Assembly: GCA_944323625.1 (NCBI GenBank)
Contig: CALUTD010000011.1
Coordinates: 1-64,000 of the forward strand
Reading direction: 5' to 3'
DNA from: Candidatus Gastranaerophilales bacterium
GTDB taxonomy: Bacteria; Cyanobacteriota; Vampirovibrionia; Gastranaerophilales; Gastranaerophilaceae
DNA: 64,000 nt
The translations under genes were made by a program, and so were the position numbers. The notes under the pieces were generated by a model that ran no database searches, was not told the DNA's origin, and saw only the letters and a program-made list of their open reading frames with translations. Of the stretch, positions 55,001 to 64,000 are shown piece by piece. Position 1 is the stretch's first letter. Every line of letters begins with the position of its first letter.

Positions 55001-55133
55001 ATTTAATTCTTTGAATAATTGTATAAGTCTTGCCCGTTCCGGGGCCGGCAAGCACCATTACGGGGCCTTCAAGAGTTTTTATACATTCATATTGTTTTAC
55101 ATTTGGCTCAATAGCCGGTTTTAGTGTTTTCAT
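52065..55133 (-). CDS. UvrD-type helicase with C-terminal PD-(D/E)XK nuclease and Fe-S cysteines (AddA/AddB-like)
   Basis: A 1022-residue protein. Helicase: Walker A LAGPGTGKTYTI, motif II VDEYQDTN, motif III GDDDQIIYEFQGA, and FVGVTRAKYSLFLSYS. From about residue 760: NCPRNFLYS (first Fe-S Cys), then the nuclease core FIKGFIDRIEKN ... FEVYDYKTGG, then CGYCPYRHLCRLNC (remaining Cys). Nuclease plus Fe-S in one helicase chain resembles AddB/AdnA-type double-strand-break resection enzymes. No partner subunit is adjacent. Probable role: end processing for recombination. Confidence 0.9.
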   Translation of the reverse strand: MKTLKPAIEPNVKQYECIKTLEGPVMVLAGPGTGKTYTIIQRIKYMLQNGITPESILCLTYSEAAANEMKARLVKEIGISASSVSVNTYHAFCSNLIKQYPEEFELLDGVSLVDEITKRSIMAEVLDEFEPEIYRTKWGDYYYFIPELLKSVDEIKSNQVTKDEYFNMLNTHPLWQGRMDELQAEYIEREQKGKLVKTFLNSFDSHKRKMGKAKETWTIFELYDKKLKQNNFIDFNDMINLVLNVLEYNQEFLTKISAQYKYFLVDEYQDTNYSQNNIVFLLSQGSNSNNIFVVGDDDQIIYEFQGAKTDTLEKFLLKYPDTKVICLNENNRSSQNILDFSYDIISQDKSRLEFNPKFAGYNISKKLTAKNPDIIPLNRKIEVHGFSDIKQENNYIVKEIENIINSDKLPLNDSNEKDLSKISILTRENSELETFASLLEAKNIQFQIKENKSIFDIKSSLLVYFYLKALENTELHADKLFGLLLSKPFEFENADYNYLLTQNRLNHKDLIYNIRKSLNSHKWENPKKVHEFIRTFDSLFDLKASLNFYELIIEMLNKTGLLAYFIDNNVNRSDNIYAIKKITDEARAYLNLNKEASLSDFLNHIDSAFESSIPILIDKDDFVQNAVQLTTLHGSKGREFDFVFIPNLIAKKWEGKKVSNKTSLPIDKDNKSVDEDSARYSEQLRLLFVGVTRAKYSLFLSYSNSIDAKPQELTSYLVEAVKNTDIVETFNHELSKDEYLNEIAQSLKKEYFNYSKAFKDELTARVKNFVLSPSSLNAYLNCPRNFLYSNILKIPVIDSISENANYGSAFHKALDNAVKYAKENNHYPTEQEFISSLNKYLDKQEFTSSIKRQEYKARIEKSGDIYYKHLVEIIPSRIYATEYYLEYVPFDKYFIKGFIDRIEKNSDATFEVYDYKTGGAKSKTQIADGKEYEGYLNQLRFYKLAFELKNPGTKVSRGGLIFVEEPDSNFYIDFTNEDNQIIQDKISFAYENIQALNFDPPSEDEQNCGYCPYRHLCRLNCI

Positions 55134-55198
55134 AATTTCTCCTTGTTAAAACATTATAAAATATTTTTAAAAAAGAGTCAGTATTTATATTTTAATAA

Positions 55199-55207
55199 TG
55201 TTATAAT
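55199..55207 (+). promoter_or_regulatory. Extended -10 promoter directly before folP
   Basis: TG-T-TATAAT at 55199-55207, only 7 nt before the folP ATG and with no ribosome-binding sequence: likely a leaderless transcript. Confidence 0.5.
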
Positions 55208-55214
55208 AATTGCC

Positions 55215-56408
55215 ATGAATAATAATATTTCAATAAAAAAAGCAAACTCCGATATATTAAATGAATTGGACTCTATCGGTTTTGACAAAGCATATATTAG
55301 TTTGGCCCAAAATAAATATGAAGGCTGTACTTATAAAATATTCAATCTAAAACCTTATGAAGCAAATATATTAAAACAATTATGCCTTTCTTTGGGATTT
55401 GATTGTGCTGTAAGCAGAGATACTGTTACTTGTAAATGTGAATTTACAAATGCTCTTATATTTGCTTCAAAATCTCAATTATTAAAACTTATAGAGAAAC
55501 TAAAAAATCAGCCTTTCAGGCTAAAACAAATTGCATTTGAATTGGAAAAACAATTTAAAACAGAGTTAGAAGTATTAAAAATCAGAAATAAAATTTTTGA
55601 CTGGACTCAACCCTATATTATGGGGATATTAAATGTAACGCCCGATTCTTTTTCTGACGGCGGAAAATATAATCAAATTGATTCGGCTCTAAAACATGCC
55701 ATGGATTTAATTCAAGATGGCGCGCACATTATCGATATAGGAGGGGAATCAACACGTCCCGGAGCTAAAAATATCACCCCAAATGAAGAAATTTCAAGGG
55801 TTATACCTGTTATATCCGCAATTAGAAAAATTGATATAGAAATTCCCATAAGTATTGATACAAGAAATTATGAAACGGCAAATGCGGCAATTGAAGCCGG
55901 AGCAGATATAATAAATGATGTTTCGGGACTTGATTACGATAATAAATTATTTGATTTCGTTGTTAAAAATAATATTCCTGTAATTATAATGCATTCTGAT
56001 AAGGTTCCTGCAGTGTCAAAGGATTTTACAAGTTCAGATATTGTTGAAGATGTTTACTTCTCTCTTGAAAAAAAAATATTGAATCTTATTGAAGCAGGCA
56101 CGGAAAGAAAAAATATTATTGCCGATACCGGTATAGGTTTTGGAAAGTCCTGTGAATCAAATTTTGAACTGCTAAGGAGAATGAGTGAATTTACATCACT
56201 TAAAGTTCCGATTTTATCAGGGATATCAAGAAAGTCTTTTATAAGAAATAAATTTAACATAGATTTTAATGACTCGGATGAAGTAAGTGCTTTATATTGT
56301 GCACTTCAATCCTCTGTAAATATTCACAGAGTACATAATGTAAAACTTACGTCCAAATTTTTAAAATATACCCGAATGTTTAATAATCCTCAATCTTATT
56401 TGCAATAA
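55215..56408 (+). CDS. folP: Dihydropteroate synthase with N-terminal extension
   Basis: 397 residues. The TIM-barrel core from about residue 125 has MGILNVTPDSFSDGG, DIGGESTRPGA, SIDTRNYETA, INDVSGLDYD and ISRKSF, all diagnostic. It joins pterin pyrophosphate and p-aminobenzoate in folate synthesis. The first 120 residues (ISIKKANSDILNELDSIGFD...) are an additional domain seen in longer FolP proteins of some lineages. ATG at 55215 preferred over the in-frame ATG at 55143, which lies in the promoter region. Confidence 0.94.
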   Translation: MNNNISIKKANSDILNELDSIGFDKAYISLAQNKYEGCTYKIFNLKPYEANILKQLCLSLGFDCAVSRDTVTCKCEFTNALIFASKSQLLKLIEKLKNQPFRLKQIAFELEKQFKTELEVLKIRNKIFDWTQPYIMGILNVTPDSFSDGGKYNQIDSALKHAMDLIQDGAHIIDIGGESTRPGAKNITPNEEISRVIPVISAIRKIDIEIPISIDTRNYETANAAIEAGADIINDVSGLDYDNKLFDFVVKNNIPVIIMHSDKVPAVSKDFTSSDIVEDVYFSLEKKILNLIEAGTERKNIIADTGIGFGKSCESNFELLRRMSEFTSLKVPILSGISRKSFIRNKFNIDFNDSDEVSALYCALQSSVNIHRVHNVKLTSKFLKYTRMFNNPQSYLQ

Positions 56409-56446
56409 TACTTTTTTTTTATAAAATTATAGTAAAGGGGTATTAA

Positions 56447-57244
56447 GTGAAAATTGCGGTTTTTATAAAACAGGTTCCTGATACAAATGATGTAAAATGG
56501 ACTGAAAATAATAATATTGACAGAGCTCGAATGGATAGTATCATAAATCCTGTTGACAAGCAGGCCGTTGAGGCGGCACTTGAATTAAAAGATAATATCG
56601 GGGCATACGTTTGCGTTATTTCAATGGGCCCTGACAAAGCAAAATCCATATTAAAAGAGAGTATTGCAATGGGCTGTGATGATGCGGTTTTGTTATGCAG
56701 CCCTAAGTTCGCCGGCTCAGATACCTGTGCAACATCAAGAGTTCTCGCTTCTTTTATAAAACAAAAATTTTCAGATGTTGATTTAATTCTGTTCGGACAA
56801 AGTGCAATAGACGGTGAAACTTCGCAAACAGGCCCTTCGACCGCTGCAAGGCTTAATTTACCTTGTCTTTCTCACGTAAATAAAATTGAGAGTTCAAACG
56901 AAAATACTTTGAAAATATGTACGGAAACAGAAGATACGAAATGTGTTTATAATGCAGCTTTGCCTTTTGTATTATGCATAAACAACTATATAAAACCACC
57001 TAGAATACCTAAAATAAACGGATACATAAAAGCACATAATTATGAAATAAAATCTTTTAACCACACAGACCTTAATTTAACAGATACTCAAATAGGTGTA
57101 AAAGGTTCGCCGACTTGGGTATCAAAAGTTTTTAAGATAAAAGAAGGCAGAAACGGACGTATTTTTGAACAAAGTGAAACCGAAATGTTTTTAGAATATG
57201 TTATAAACACAATTGAAGAAACGGTAAAAATTAATGGAAAATAA
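56447..57244 (+). CDS. etfB: Electron transfer flavoprotein beta subunit
   Basis: 265 residues, GTG start after AAAGGGG. MKIAVFIKQVPDTNDVKW, NPVDKQAVEAALELKD, CVISMGPDKAK and FGQSAIDGETSQTGPSTAARL are EtfB signatures (AMP/FAD site). With EtfA it forms a soluble two-electron carrier. The dehydrogenase it serves is not in the window. Overlaps etfA by 11 nt. Confidence 0.95.
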   Translation: MKIAVFIKQVPDTNDVKWTENNNIDRARMDSIINPVDKQAVEAALELKDNIGAYVCVISMGPDKAKSILKESIAMGCDDAVLLCSPKFAGSDTCATSRVLASFIKQKFSDVDLILFGQSAIDGETSQTGPSTAARLNLPCLSHVNKIESSNENTLKICTETEDTKCVYNAALPFVLCINNYIKPPRIPKINGYIKAHNYEIKSFNHTDLNLTDTQIGVKGSPTWVSKVFKIKEGRNGRIFEQSETEMFLEYVINTIEETVKINGK

Positions 57245-58223
57245 CAATATATTGATCTATACTGAATTAACTGATGAATACGGTATTAAAGATGTATCTC
57301 TTCAGCTTATTTCAAAGGCATTTGAACTAAAACAAAAGTTAAATAATTCAAAAATTATTGCCTGTATTTTAGGGCCTGACATTGATTATTCTTTAATTAT
57401 ACGCAAACTTGAGGAATTGCCTGTTGATGATGTAATAATCGCTTCAAGTTCGGAATTATCAGAGTACAATTATTGTTATCATCCCGAAGTTTTTACAGGG
57501 ATTGTAAAAAAATATGAACCGTCAATTGTTCTAATAGGCGCAACAGTCCAGGGGAAAGAAATAGCTTCATATTGTGCATCAAAGCTTGAAACAGGATTGA
57601 CGGCCGACTGTACCGGGCTTAATATAACAAATGAAGGCTGTCTGCTTTCAACAAGACCTACGTTCGGAGGTCAATTAACAGCGGATATACTATGCAAAAC
57701 CCGCCCTCAAATGGCAACAGTACAGGAAAATATATTTAAAATAGTACCGCAGCCGAAACACAATGTTAACATTATATATGAAAATATACAAACATGCTGC
57801 ATAGAAAATAGATTAAAAAAAATATTTTCAGAAGTCAAAACCTCATCATCAGTTGATGTAACAAAAGCGGATATTATTGTAGCAGGCGGACTAGGGGCAT
57901 GTAAAGATAACGGATTTGAATTAATTAAAAAACTTGCACAAAAGCTAAATGCAGCAGTTGCAGGCTCCAGGGAAGCTTTTGAGAAAGGATATATAACAAA
58001 ATCGCAACAAATCGGACAAACGGGAAAAACCGTGTCCCCAAAGATTTATATTGCAATAGGGATATCAGGAGCAAATCAACACTTAACCGCAATAAAAAAT
58101 AGTGGTAAAATTATAGCTATAAATAAAGACGTTAATGCACCGATATTTGAGCATTCAGATATAGCAATTAAGGGAGATTTATTTGAAATACTACCCGAAT
58201 TAATTAATAAGATTGGTAATTAA
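57234..58223 (+). CDS. etfA: Electron transfer flavoprotein alpha subunit
   Basis: 329 residues. The C-terminal FAD-binding domain is clear: ADIIVAGGLGACKDNGFELI, AVAGSREAFEKGY, QIGQTGKTVSPKIYIAIGIS, GANQHLTAI and IIAINKDVNAPIFEHSD. No ferredoxin domain, so the short EtfA form. Translationally coupled to etfB. Confidence 0.95.
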   Translation: MENNNILIYTELTDEYGIKDVSLQLISKAFELKQKLNNSKIIACILGPDIDYSLIIRKLEELPVDDVIIASSSELSEYNYCYHPEVFTGIVKKYEPSIVLIGATVQGKEIASYCASKLETGLTADCTGLNITNEGCLLSTRPTFGGQLTADILCKTRPQMATVQENIFKIVPQPKHNVNIIYENIQTCCIENRLKKIFSEVKTSSSVDVTKADIIVAGGLGACKDNGFELIKKLAQKLNAAVAGSREAFEKGYITKSQQIGQTGKTVSPKIYIAIGISGANQHLTAIKNSGKIIAINKDVNAPIFEHSDIAIKGDLFEILPELINKIGN

Positions 58224-58242
58224 GACAGCAGATGAGGATAAA

Positions 58243-59649
58243 ATGAGCAGTGAATCAAGCACACAGGAACAAACATTAAAAACATTTTCAACAATTCAAT
58301 TGTTAAATTTTTGTTTGGGATTTTTTGGCCTGCAGTTTGCATGGCAAATGAGAATTATATTATCAGGACCGGTTACTGAAGGGTTAGGCGCTTCGCCTTT
58401 TCTTTTCGGTCTTATTTGGCTTGCGGGCCCTGTTACAGGTATGGTTGTTCAACCTATAATCGGCGAACTGAGTGATAAAACTCATACAATATTCGGAAAA
58501 AGAAGACCTTATTTATTTGCCGGTGCTATTTTAGCAAGTTTGGCGTTATGGGCATTTCCGAATTCTGCAGATATAGCACAAAAAATTGCTGCTTTTTTGC
58601 ATGTTCCCGAGCCTGTATTCGGCGGATTAATTATTGCGGCAATAATGATTTGGGTTATTGATGCTTGTGTAAATGCTGCGCAAGGCCCATATAGAGCTTT
58701 AGTTCCTGATTTGGTTCCGCCTGAACAGCACTCACTGGCGAATGCTTATTTAAGTTTTGCAATCGGTTTGGGTTCTGTTGTTGCTGCAGGTACTGCACCT
58801 TTCTTAAAGTATGTTTTTAATTATCAAATGAGCATTAATGCGCAATTTGTTATGGCTGCTCTTGCATTTTCACTTGCTATGCTTTGGACTTGTATTACAA
58901 TAAAAGAACACAAGTATAAACATAATGGACAAAAAAATGTTGAAGAGCTCAAAGAAATAGCTCAGGATAATATTCCTTTTGTTAAAAAAATCGTTGATTT
59001 CTTTAAATCTTCGCCTGAAGTTAGTAAAATATGTATGCTTCAGTTATTTACATGGATTGGTATTATGAGTTTGAATATTTTCTTTACTCAATATGCAACT
59101 CATACAGTATATGGTGTTCCTGATATAACAACAGCTTCTGATGAAATTAAAAATTCATATCAAGCTTTAATAAATAAAGCTACAAATTTCTCTTCAATTT
59201 GTTTTGCAATACAAAATTTAATATGCTTTTTGGTGTCAATCCCAATTGGCTTACTTTCTACAAAATTCGGGAATAAAAAAGTACATTTTATTTCTTTATT
59301 ATCGTTAGCAGCTGCATATATCGGAATGGCAATGTACACAAATCCGGGTTTTGTATTATTATGTATGGCAATTTCAGGTATTGGCTGGGCAAGTGTTCTT
59401 GCGCTGCCGTTTGCAATGCTTTCAGAATTTATTAAAAAAGGTTCTGAGGGGTCTGTTATGGGTATATTCAATATTTTTATAGCCGGTCCGCAGGTACTTG
59501 TATGTACTTTATTAGCGTGGTTCATAAGTAAATGTTCTTATATTATTCCTGAAGGTATAAATTATCATTGGGAATACGCTTTCTTTATAGGCTCCGTAAC
59601 ATTAATTATTGCTGCAGTTATTACTAATCTTATTAAAGAAAAAAATTAG
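58243..59649 (+). CDS. Major facilitator sugar-type transporter (GPH/SLC45-like)
   Basis: 468 residues, 12 membrane helices. LLNFCLGFFGLQFAWQMRII, then the loop 2-3 motif GELSDKTHTIFGKRRPYLF, and NAAQGPYRALVPDLVPPEQ are typical of the sucrose/maltose-proton symporter group. Substrate inferred only. I start at the ATG at 58243 (GAGG upstream); a TTG at 58213 lies inside etfA. Confidence 0.88.
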   Translation: MSSESSTQEQTLKTFSTIQLLNFCLGFFGLQFAWQMRIILSGPVTEGLGASPFLFGLIWLAGPVTGMVVQPIIGELSDKTHTIFGKRRPYLFAGAILASLALWAFPNSADIAQKIAAFLHVPEPVFGGLIIAAIMIWVIDACVNAAQGPYRALVPDLVPPEQHSLANAYLSFAIGLGSVVAAGTAPFLKYVFNYQMSINAQFVMAALAFSLAMLWTCITIKEHKYKHNGQKNVEELKEIAQDNIPFVKKIVDFFKSSPEVSKICMLQLFTWIGIMSLNIFFTQYATHTVYGVPDITTASDEIKNSYQALINKATNFSSICFAIQNLICFLVSIPIGLLSTKFGNKKVHFISLLSLAAAYIGMAMYTNPGFVLLCMAISGIGWASVLALPFAMLSEFIKKGSEGSVMGIFNIFIAGPQVLVCTLLAWFISKCSYIIPEGINYHWEYAFFIGSVTLIIAAVITNLIKEKN

Positions 59650-59661
59650 GAGAGATTGTTT

Positions 59662-60927
59662 ATGAAGTTTGAGACAATAGCAACACAAGGTTTTTTAGAT
59701 TTAGCAAAGCAAAATAAAGCTGTATCTACTCCGATATATGCAAATACTGCATACAGTTTTGACAGTGTTGAATATGCAGTTGGATTGTTTGATTTAAAAA
59801 TTGCGGGAGATATCTATTCGCGGCTTTCAAATCCTACTAATGACATATTGGAAAAAAGAATTGCGGCTCTTGAAGGCGGTGTCGGAGCCTTGTCAACATC
59901 TGCCGGGCAATCTGCAGTTCTCATTACAATGTTAAATTTTGCGCAGGCTGGTGATGAAATTATTACATCAGATAAGATATATGGCGGCACCTACAACCTG
60001 TTTGCAAAGACTTTCAAACAAATGGGAATAAATGTTGTATTCATAACTACGGATAATCTTGAAGATTATGAAAAAGCAATTAATGAAAAAACAAAATGTA
60101 TTTATACAGAAACTATAGGTAACCCGAGTATACTTGTTGCAGATATAGAAGGATTGGCAAAAATAGCTCACAAACACGGTATACCGCTTGTTGTTGATAA
60201 TACGGTTCCTACTCCCTATTTATGCAGACCCATAGAATATGGTGCAGATATTGTTGTACATTCAACAACAAAATATCTGTCCGGACATGGCAATGCTATG
60301 GGCGGTGTAATAGTTGATTCGGGTAATTTTGATTGGAGTCAAAATGATAAGTTTAAAATGTTTACAACTCCGGATGAAAGTTATCACGGCATAGTTTATG
60401 CAAAAGAATTTGGCAATGCCGCATTTATAGTTAAATCAAGAACTCATTTAATAAGAGATTTAGGCTGCTGTCAGAGTCCTTTTAATGCGTATTTAACAAT
60501 ACTCGGTCTTGAAACTCTTCATGTAAGAATGGAAAGACACTGCGAAAATGCGTTAAAACTTGCTCAGTATTTAGAAAAACATCCGCATATAAATTTTGTA
60601 AAATATCCGTATTTAAAAAGCAGTAAAGATTATGAAAAAGCTAAAAAATATTTAACTCACGGGGCTTCTTCATTGATGGGATTCGGAGTTGACGGTGACG
60701 GAACTAAATTTATTGAGTCTTTGAAATTATTCATTCATGCCACTAATCTAGGTGATGTTCGCTCAATTATTACTTATCCTGCCGGAACAACACACAGACA
60801 GCTTTCTGATGAACAAAAGATTAAAGCCGGTATTACAAACGACTATATGAGAGCTTCCATTGGACTTGAAAATATTGATGACATTATTGAAGATATTGAA
60901 AATGCAATAAAAGCCTCAAGAGCATAG
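59662..60927 (+). CDS. metY: O-acetylhomoserine sulfhydrylase
   Basis: 421-residue PLP enzyme of the Cys/Met metabolism family. [54 protein letters not shown] and the PLP lysine in [11 protein letters not shown] are visible. It makes homocysteine from O-acetylhomoserine and sulfide. ATG at 59662 after AGGAG; a TTG at 59656 is inside the spacer. Upstream of metX. Confidence 0.95.
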   Translation: MKFETIATQGFLDLAKQNKAVSTPIYANTAYSFDSVEYAVGLFDLKIAGDIYSRLSNPTNDILEKRIAALEGGVGALSTSAGQSAVLITMLNFAQAGDEIITSDKIYGGTYNLFAKTFKQMGINVVFITTDNLEDYEKAINEKTKCIYTETIGNPSILVADIEGLAKIAHKHGIPLVVDNTVPTPYLCRPIEYGADIVVHSTTKYLSGHGNAMGGVIVDSGNFDWSQNDKFKMFTTPDESYHGIVYAKEFGNAAFIVKSRTHLIRDLGCCQSPFNAYLTILGLETLHVRMERHCENALKLAQYLEKHPHINFVKYPYLKSSKDYEKAKKYLTHGASSLMGFGVDGDGTKFIESLKLFIHATNLGDVRSIITYPAGTTHRQLSDEQKIKAGITNDYMRASIGLENIDDIIEDIENAIKASRA

Positions 60928-60938
60928 GATTTTTCATA

Positions 60939-62093
60939 ATGCTTAATTTAGAAAATAATGTAGGTTTTGTTTCAACAAAGTACTACAATATAGAAGATAA
61001 AATTAAATTTGAAAGCGGCGTTGAATTTGGGCCCGTTACGGTTGCTTATGAAACTTACGGGAAATTAAATGAAAAAGGTGACAATGCAATACTTGTCATC
61101 CATGCCTTGACAGGAGATGCACACGCTGCAGGATACAGAACGGAAAATGACAAAAAACCGGGCTGGTGGGATGACTTAATAGGCCCCTCAAAGGCTTTTG
61201 ATACAGATAAATATTTTGTTATATGTTCAAACATTTTGGGCGGCTGCAGCGGAACTACGGGTCCTTCAAGCATTAACCCGGAAACAAAGAAACCTTACGG
61301 CATAGATTTTCCTGTTTTTACAATAGAAGATACCGTAAAAGTTATAAAAAAACTGCTTGATTATTTAAACGTAAAATCATTATACAGTGTTGCAGGCGGT
61401 TCAATGGGAGGAATGCAGGCTATCCAGTTTGTAATTTCTTATCCTGAATTTGTAAAGTCCGCTATTTTAATAGCAACAACTTCAAGGTTATCACCTCAGG
61501 CTATTGCATTTAATGCCGTCGGCAGAAATTCAATAATTTCAGACCCTGCCTGGAATAACGGTGATTATTATGACAAACCTATTAAGCCTGACAGAGGTCT
61601 TTCAAATGCAAGAATGATTGGTCATATAACTTATCTTTGCGAGGAAGCAATGTATAATAAATTCGGGCGCAGACTTCAAAATAAAAACCATTATGATTTT
61701 AACTTTGATATTGATTTTCAAGTTGAAAGCTATCTGCAGCATCAGGGTCAAATATTTGTAGATAGATTTGATGCAAACAGCTACTTATACATAACTAAAG
61801 CAGTTGATTATTTTGACCCGGCCGATAAATACGGTTCTCTTACTAATGCTTTTAAAGATACAGTTGCAAAGTTCCTAATTATTTCTTTTGATTCAGATTG
61901 GCTTTTTCCGTCCTCTCAATCAAAAGAAATTGTAAGTTCTCTTATGAATTTAGGCAAGGATGTTTCATACTGCGAAATTAAATCACCTTGTGGGCATGAT
62001 GCGTTTTTGCTTGAATATGAAGTTCAATCTAAAATTATAAAAAGTTTTCTTAATGAACATATAAACGAGGTGGAAAATGAACAGTCATTATAA
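60939..62093 (+). CDS. metX: Homoserine O-acetyltransferase
   Basis: 384-residue alpha/beta hydrolase fold. [44 protein letters not shown], the nucleophile elbow GGSMGGMQA (Ser) and the C-terminal CGHDAFLLE (His), with Asp in SFDSDWLFP. Supplies the substrate for MetY. Whether acetyl or succinyl is used cannot be told from motif alone. Confidence 0.95.
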   Translation: MLNLENNVGFVSTKYYNIEDKIKFESGVEFGPVTVAYETYGKLNEKGDNAILVIHALTGDAHAAGYRTENDKKPGWWDDLIGPSKAFDTDKYFVICSNILGGCSGTTGPSSINPETKKPYGIDFPVFTIEDTVKVIKKLLDYLNVKSLYSVAGGSMGGMQAIQFVISYPEFVKSAILIATTSRLSPQAIAFNAVGRNSIISDPAWNNGDYYDKPIKPDRGLSNARMIGHITYLCEEAMYNKFGRRLQNKNHYDFNFDIDFQVESYLQHQGQIFVDRFDANSYLYITKAVDYFDPADKYGSLTNAFKDTVAKFLIISFDSDWLFPSSQSKEIVSSLMNLGKDVSYCEIKSPCGHDAFLLEYEVQSKIIKSFLNEHINEVENEQSL

Positions 62094-62703
62094 GACATCA
62101 AAGGGACTTCATTTAAATTATTCACTAATAACCCGCCGAATTGAAGAAGGAGCAAAAGTTTTAGATTTAGGCTGTGGCAGCGGTGTTCTTTTAAAAATGC
62201 TTAAGGATAAAAAACATATTTACGGAAACGGAATAGAAATAGCCCAAAATGAAGTTATTCAATGTCTAGAAAAAGGGTTATCCGTTATACAGGGAAATAT
62301 TGATGACGGATTAAAACAGTTTAAAGATAAGTCTTATGATTATGTTATTTTGAATCAAACACTTCAATCTACATACAATCCCGACTATGTTTTGGAAGAA
62401 ATGCTTAGAGTCGGAAAAAAATGTATAGTAAGTTTCCCGAATTTTGCATATTGGAGAGTAAGATTTAATTTCTTTTTTACAGGAAATATGCCGAAATCAA
62501 AAGTACTTCCTTTTGAATGGTACAATACTCCCAATATCCATCTTTTGACAATAAAAGATTTTTTTGAATTTTCTAAAGCACATAACATAAATATTTTGGA
62601 ATGTATTTATACAACACGTGCACATATAAGAAAAGGACTGCACTACAGTATGTTTGCCAATTTTTTTGCAGAAGAAGCAATTTTTATTATCTCAAAAGAT
62701 TAA
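62077..62703 (+). CDS. metW: MetW-like methyltransferase
   Basis: 208 residues. SAM-binding [36 protein letters not shown] and [20 protein letters not shown] are MetW hallmarks. It starts 17 nt inside metX, as in many metXW pairs, where MetW supports MetX activity. Its 3' end overlaps the convergent aminotransferase by 17 nt. Confidence 0.92.
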   Translation: MNSHYKTSKGLHLNYSLITRRIEEGAKVLDLGCGSGVLLKMLKDKKHIYGNGIEIAQNEVIQCLEKGLSVIQGNIDDGLKQFKDKSYDYVILNQTLQSTYNPDYVLEEMLRVGKKCIVSFPNFAYWRVRFNFFFTGNMPKSKVLPFEWYNTPNIHLLTIKDFFEFSKAHNINILECIYTTRAHIRKGLHYSMFANFFAEEAIFIISKD

Positions 62704-63871
62704 GTTTTCTTTCTCTCAATCTTGTAACAAACCTGTTTAATCTTTCCATAGCTTTTTTAAGGTTGTCTAAAGAATAGGCATAAGAAATTCTTAAATGATC
62801 TTCTCCGCTTTGACCGAAGGCTGTTCCGGGAATTGCCGCAACTTTTTCCTCTTCCAAAAGTTTTGTTGCAAACTCTTCACTTGTCATTCCAAATTCCTTT
62901 ATACACGGAAAAACATAAAATGCGCCGTAAGGTTCAAAGCATTCAATATTCATTTCTTTAAACGCATTCAATAAGAATCTTCTTCTCTGATTATAAGAAG
63001 TTCTCATATTTGCAACATCTTCATCACCGTTCTTAAGTGCCTCAACAGCTGCATACTGGCTTGTTGTAGGTGCGCACATAATTGCAAACTGATGTATCTT
63101 TGTCATTTGTTTTATTATTTCTTTTGGCGCAAGTGCATATCCAAGACGCCAGCCGGTCATCGCATAGGATTTTGAAAATCCGTTTATTAAAATAGTTCTT
63201 TCTTTCATTCCTGGAAGTGAAGCAATTGAAACATGTTTTTCTTTATAAGAAAGTTCTGAATAAATTTCATCAGACATGACATATATATCATTATCTATTA
63301 TAATATCGGCAATAGCTTCCAAATCATTTTTATCCATAATAGCACCCGTAGGATTATTTGGATAAGGAAGAATCAAAATTTTTGTTTTGGGAGTAATTGC
63401 TTTTAAGAGTTCATCGGGCTTTAATCTGAATTCATTTTCCGCTTTTAAATCAATAATAACAGGTTTTGCATTTGCAAGTATTGTGCAAGGTTCATAAGAA
63501 ACATAAGACGGTTGAGGAATTATAACTTCATCACCTTCATTACAAAGAGCTCTTAAACCTATATCAATAGCTTCAGAACCTCCAACGGTAACAATTACTT
63601 CATTATTAGGATTATAATCAACATTTTGGGTTCTTTTTATATAATTTACAATTTCCTGTTTAAGCTCCTTTAATCCGGAGTTAGAAGTATAAAAAGTTCT
63701 GCCCTTTTCAAGCGAAAAAATACCTTCATCTCTTATATGCCATGGAGTATCAAAATCAGGTTCACCAACACCCAAGGAAATTACATCCTGCATTTCACTT
63801 ACAATATCAAAAAATTTTCTTATCCCTGACGGTTTTATATCTAAAACTTTTTGTGAAAGTTCTTTTGTCAT
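62687..63871 (-). CDS. Class I/II aminotransferase (AlaT/AspC-type)
   Basis: 394 residues, fold type I PLP enzyme: VISLGVGEPDFDTPWHI, PYPNNPTGAIMDKND, MSDEIYSEL and the PLP lysine in NGFSKSYAMTGWRLGY. Its ATG overlaps the stop of an Lrp/AsnC-type regulator (ATGA), the same arrangement as alaR-alaT of Bacillus, so alanine or aromatic transamination is plausible. Confidence 0.92.
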   Translation of the reverse strand: MTKELSQKVLDIKPSGIRKFFDIVSEMQDVISLGVGEPDFDTPWHIRDEGIFSLEKGRTFYTSNSGLKELKQEIVNYIKRTQNVDYNPNNEVIVTVGGSEAIDIGLRALCNEGDEVIIPQPSYVSYEPCTILANAKPVIIDLKAENEFRLKPDELLKAITPKTKILILPYPNNPTGAIMDKNDLEAIADIIIDNDIYVMSDEIYSELSYKEKHVSIASLPGMKERTILINGFSKSYAMTGWRLGYALAPKEIIKQMTKIHQFAIMCAPTTSQYAAVEALKNGDEDVANMRTSYNQRRRFLLNAFKEMNIECFEPYGAFYVFPCIKEFGMTSEEFATKLLEEEKVAAIPGTAFGQSGEDHLRISYAYSLDNLKKAMERLNRFVTRLRERKLNLLR

Positions 63872-64000
63872 GGCGTAATAATCTCTCTTTCATATTCATG
63901 TTTCTTGGAAAGTATTGTTCCATGGTCTTTGTATTTTTTTAGAATAAAATGAGTAGCAGTTGATAAGATTGTATCTAAAGTCGAAAGTTTATCGGAAACA
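63868..64000 (-). CDS. Lrp/AsnC-type regulator, C-terminal end only
   Basis: The last 43 codons (..VSDKLSTLDTILSTATHF, LKKYKDHGTILSKKH, EREIITP) match the C-terminal tail of AlaR-like Lrp regulators. The N-terminal part is beyond the window. Stop overlaps the aminotransferase ATG. Confidence 0.8.
   Translation of the reverse strand, partial: VSDKLSTLDTILSTATHFILKKYKDHGTILSKKHEYEREIITP

Overview
This is an AT-rich bacterial window with the standard code, compact operons and many TTG or GTG starts. It looks like a non-photosynthetic gut relative of the cyanobacteria (Melainabacteria / Gastranaerophilales). The pointers are an extended NusB of the cyanobacterial type, a GH57 branching-type enzyme, a MnmC-like methyltransferase, pseudopilin-like proteins starting FTLAEVLITL or FTLSEVLITL, secreted proteins with an RLSRLE..IFG motif, and a Hyf-like membrane complex. 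The assignment is inference from gene content; no rRNA is present.

Layout. 1-5.0 kb: the N-terminal 1273 codons of a giant Pro/Ser/Glu repeat surface-type protein, a small unknown gene, and a pseudopilin gene whose frame is broken at a run of nine G. 5-25 kb: mostly housekeeping, with hisS, an oligopeptide ABC ATPase, a zinc-ribbon protein-rimM-trmD operon, rlmN, rpsF-ssb-rpsR, two small secreted proteins, a tandem pair of TPR-glycosyltransferase proteins followed by rlmD, a ribbon-helix-helix protein, pcrA, a SLOG-fold protein, an FAD oxidoreductase and a MnmC-like methyltransferase. 25-31.5 kb: a NarL-type response regulator, a regulator made of four winged helices, a 55-residue peptide gene, a secreted VWA protein, GH57, and a kinase-fold protein next to ssrA.

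31.9-39.9 kb is an accessory island lying exactly between ssrA (tmRNA) and a tRNA-Gln. It holds an orphan polymorphic-toxin C-terminal cassette broken at its 5' end by a more GC-rich, stop-containing insert, a 550-residue unknown protein with a decayed second copy, two small secreted proteins, hairpin-bearing repeats, a G10 run, a gene pair split at A7, and a PD-(D/E)XK nuclease-like protein. No integrase is visible.

40-49 kb: nusB-ftsY, then on the other strand a six-gene Hyf-like operon (hyfB-C-E-F-G-I). The large subunit appears to have lost both bridging cysteines of a [NiFe] site, and the small subunit carries a fused one-cluster ferredoxin segment. It is therefore probably an Ehr-like ion-pumping redox complex and not a true hydrogenase. 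A second pseudopilin gene lies just upstream.

50-64 kb: an Asp/Thr-rich 54-bp repeat protein, an AddA-like helicase-nuclease, and a long + strand run of folP, etfB-etfA, an MFS transporter, metY-metX-metW (methionine synthesis by the acetylhomoserine route). It ends with a convergent aminotransferase and the 3' end of an Lrp/AsnC regulator that overlaps it by ATGA. EtfAB and the Hyf-like complex are both low-potential electron-transfer modules, but nothing in the sequence shows that they work together.
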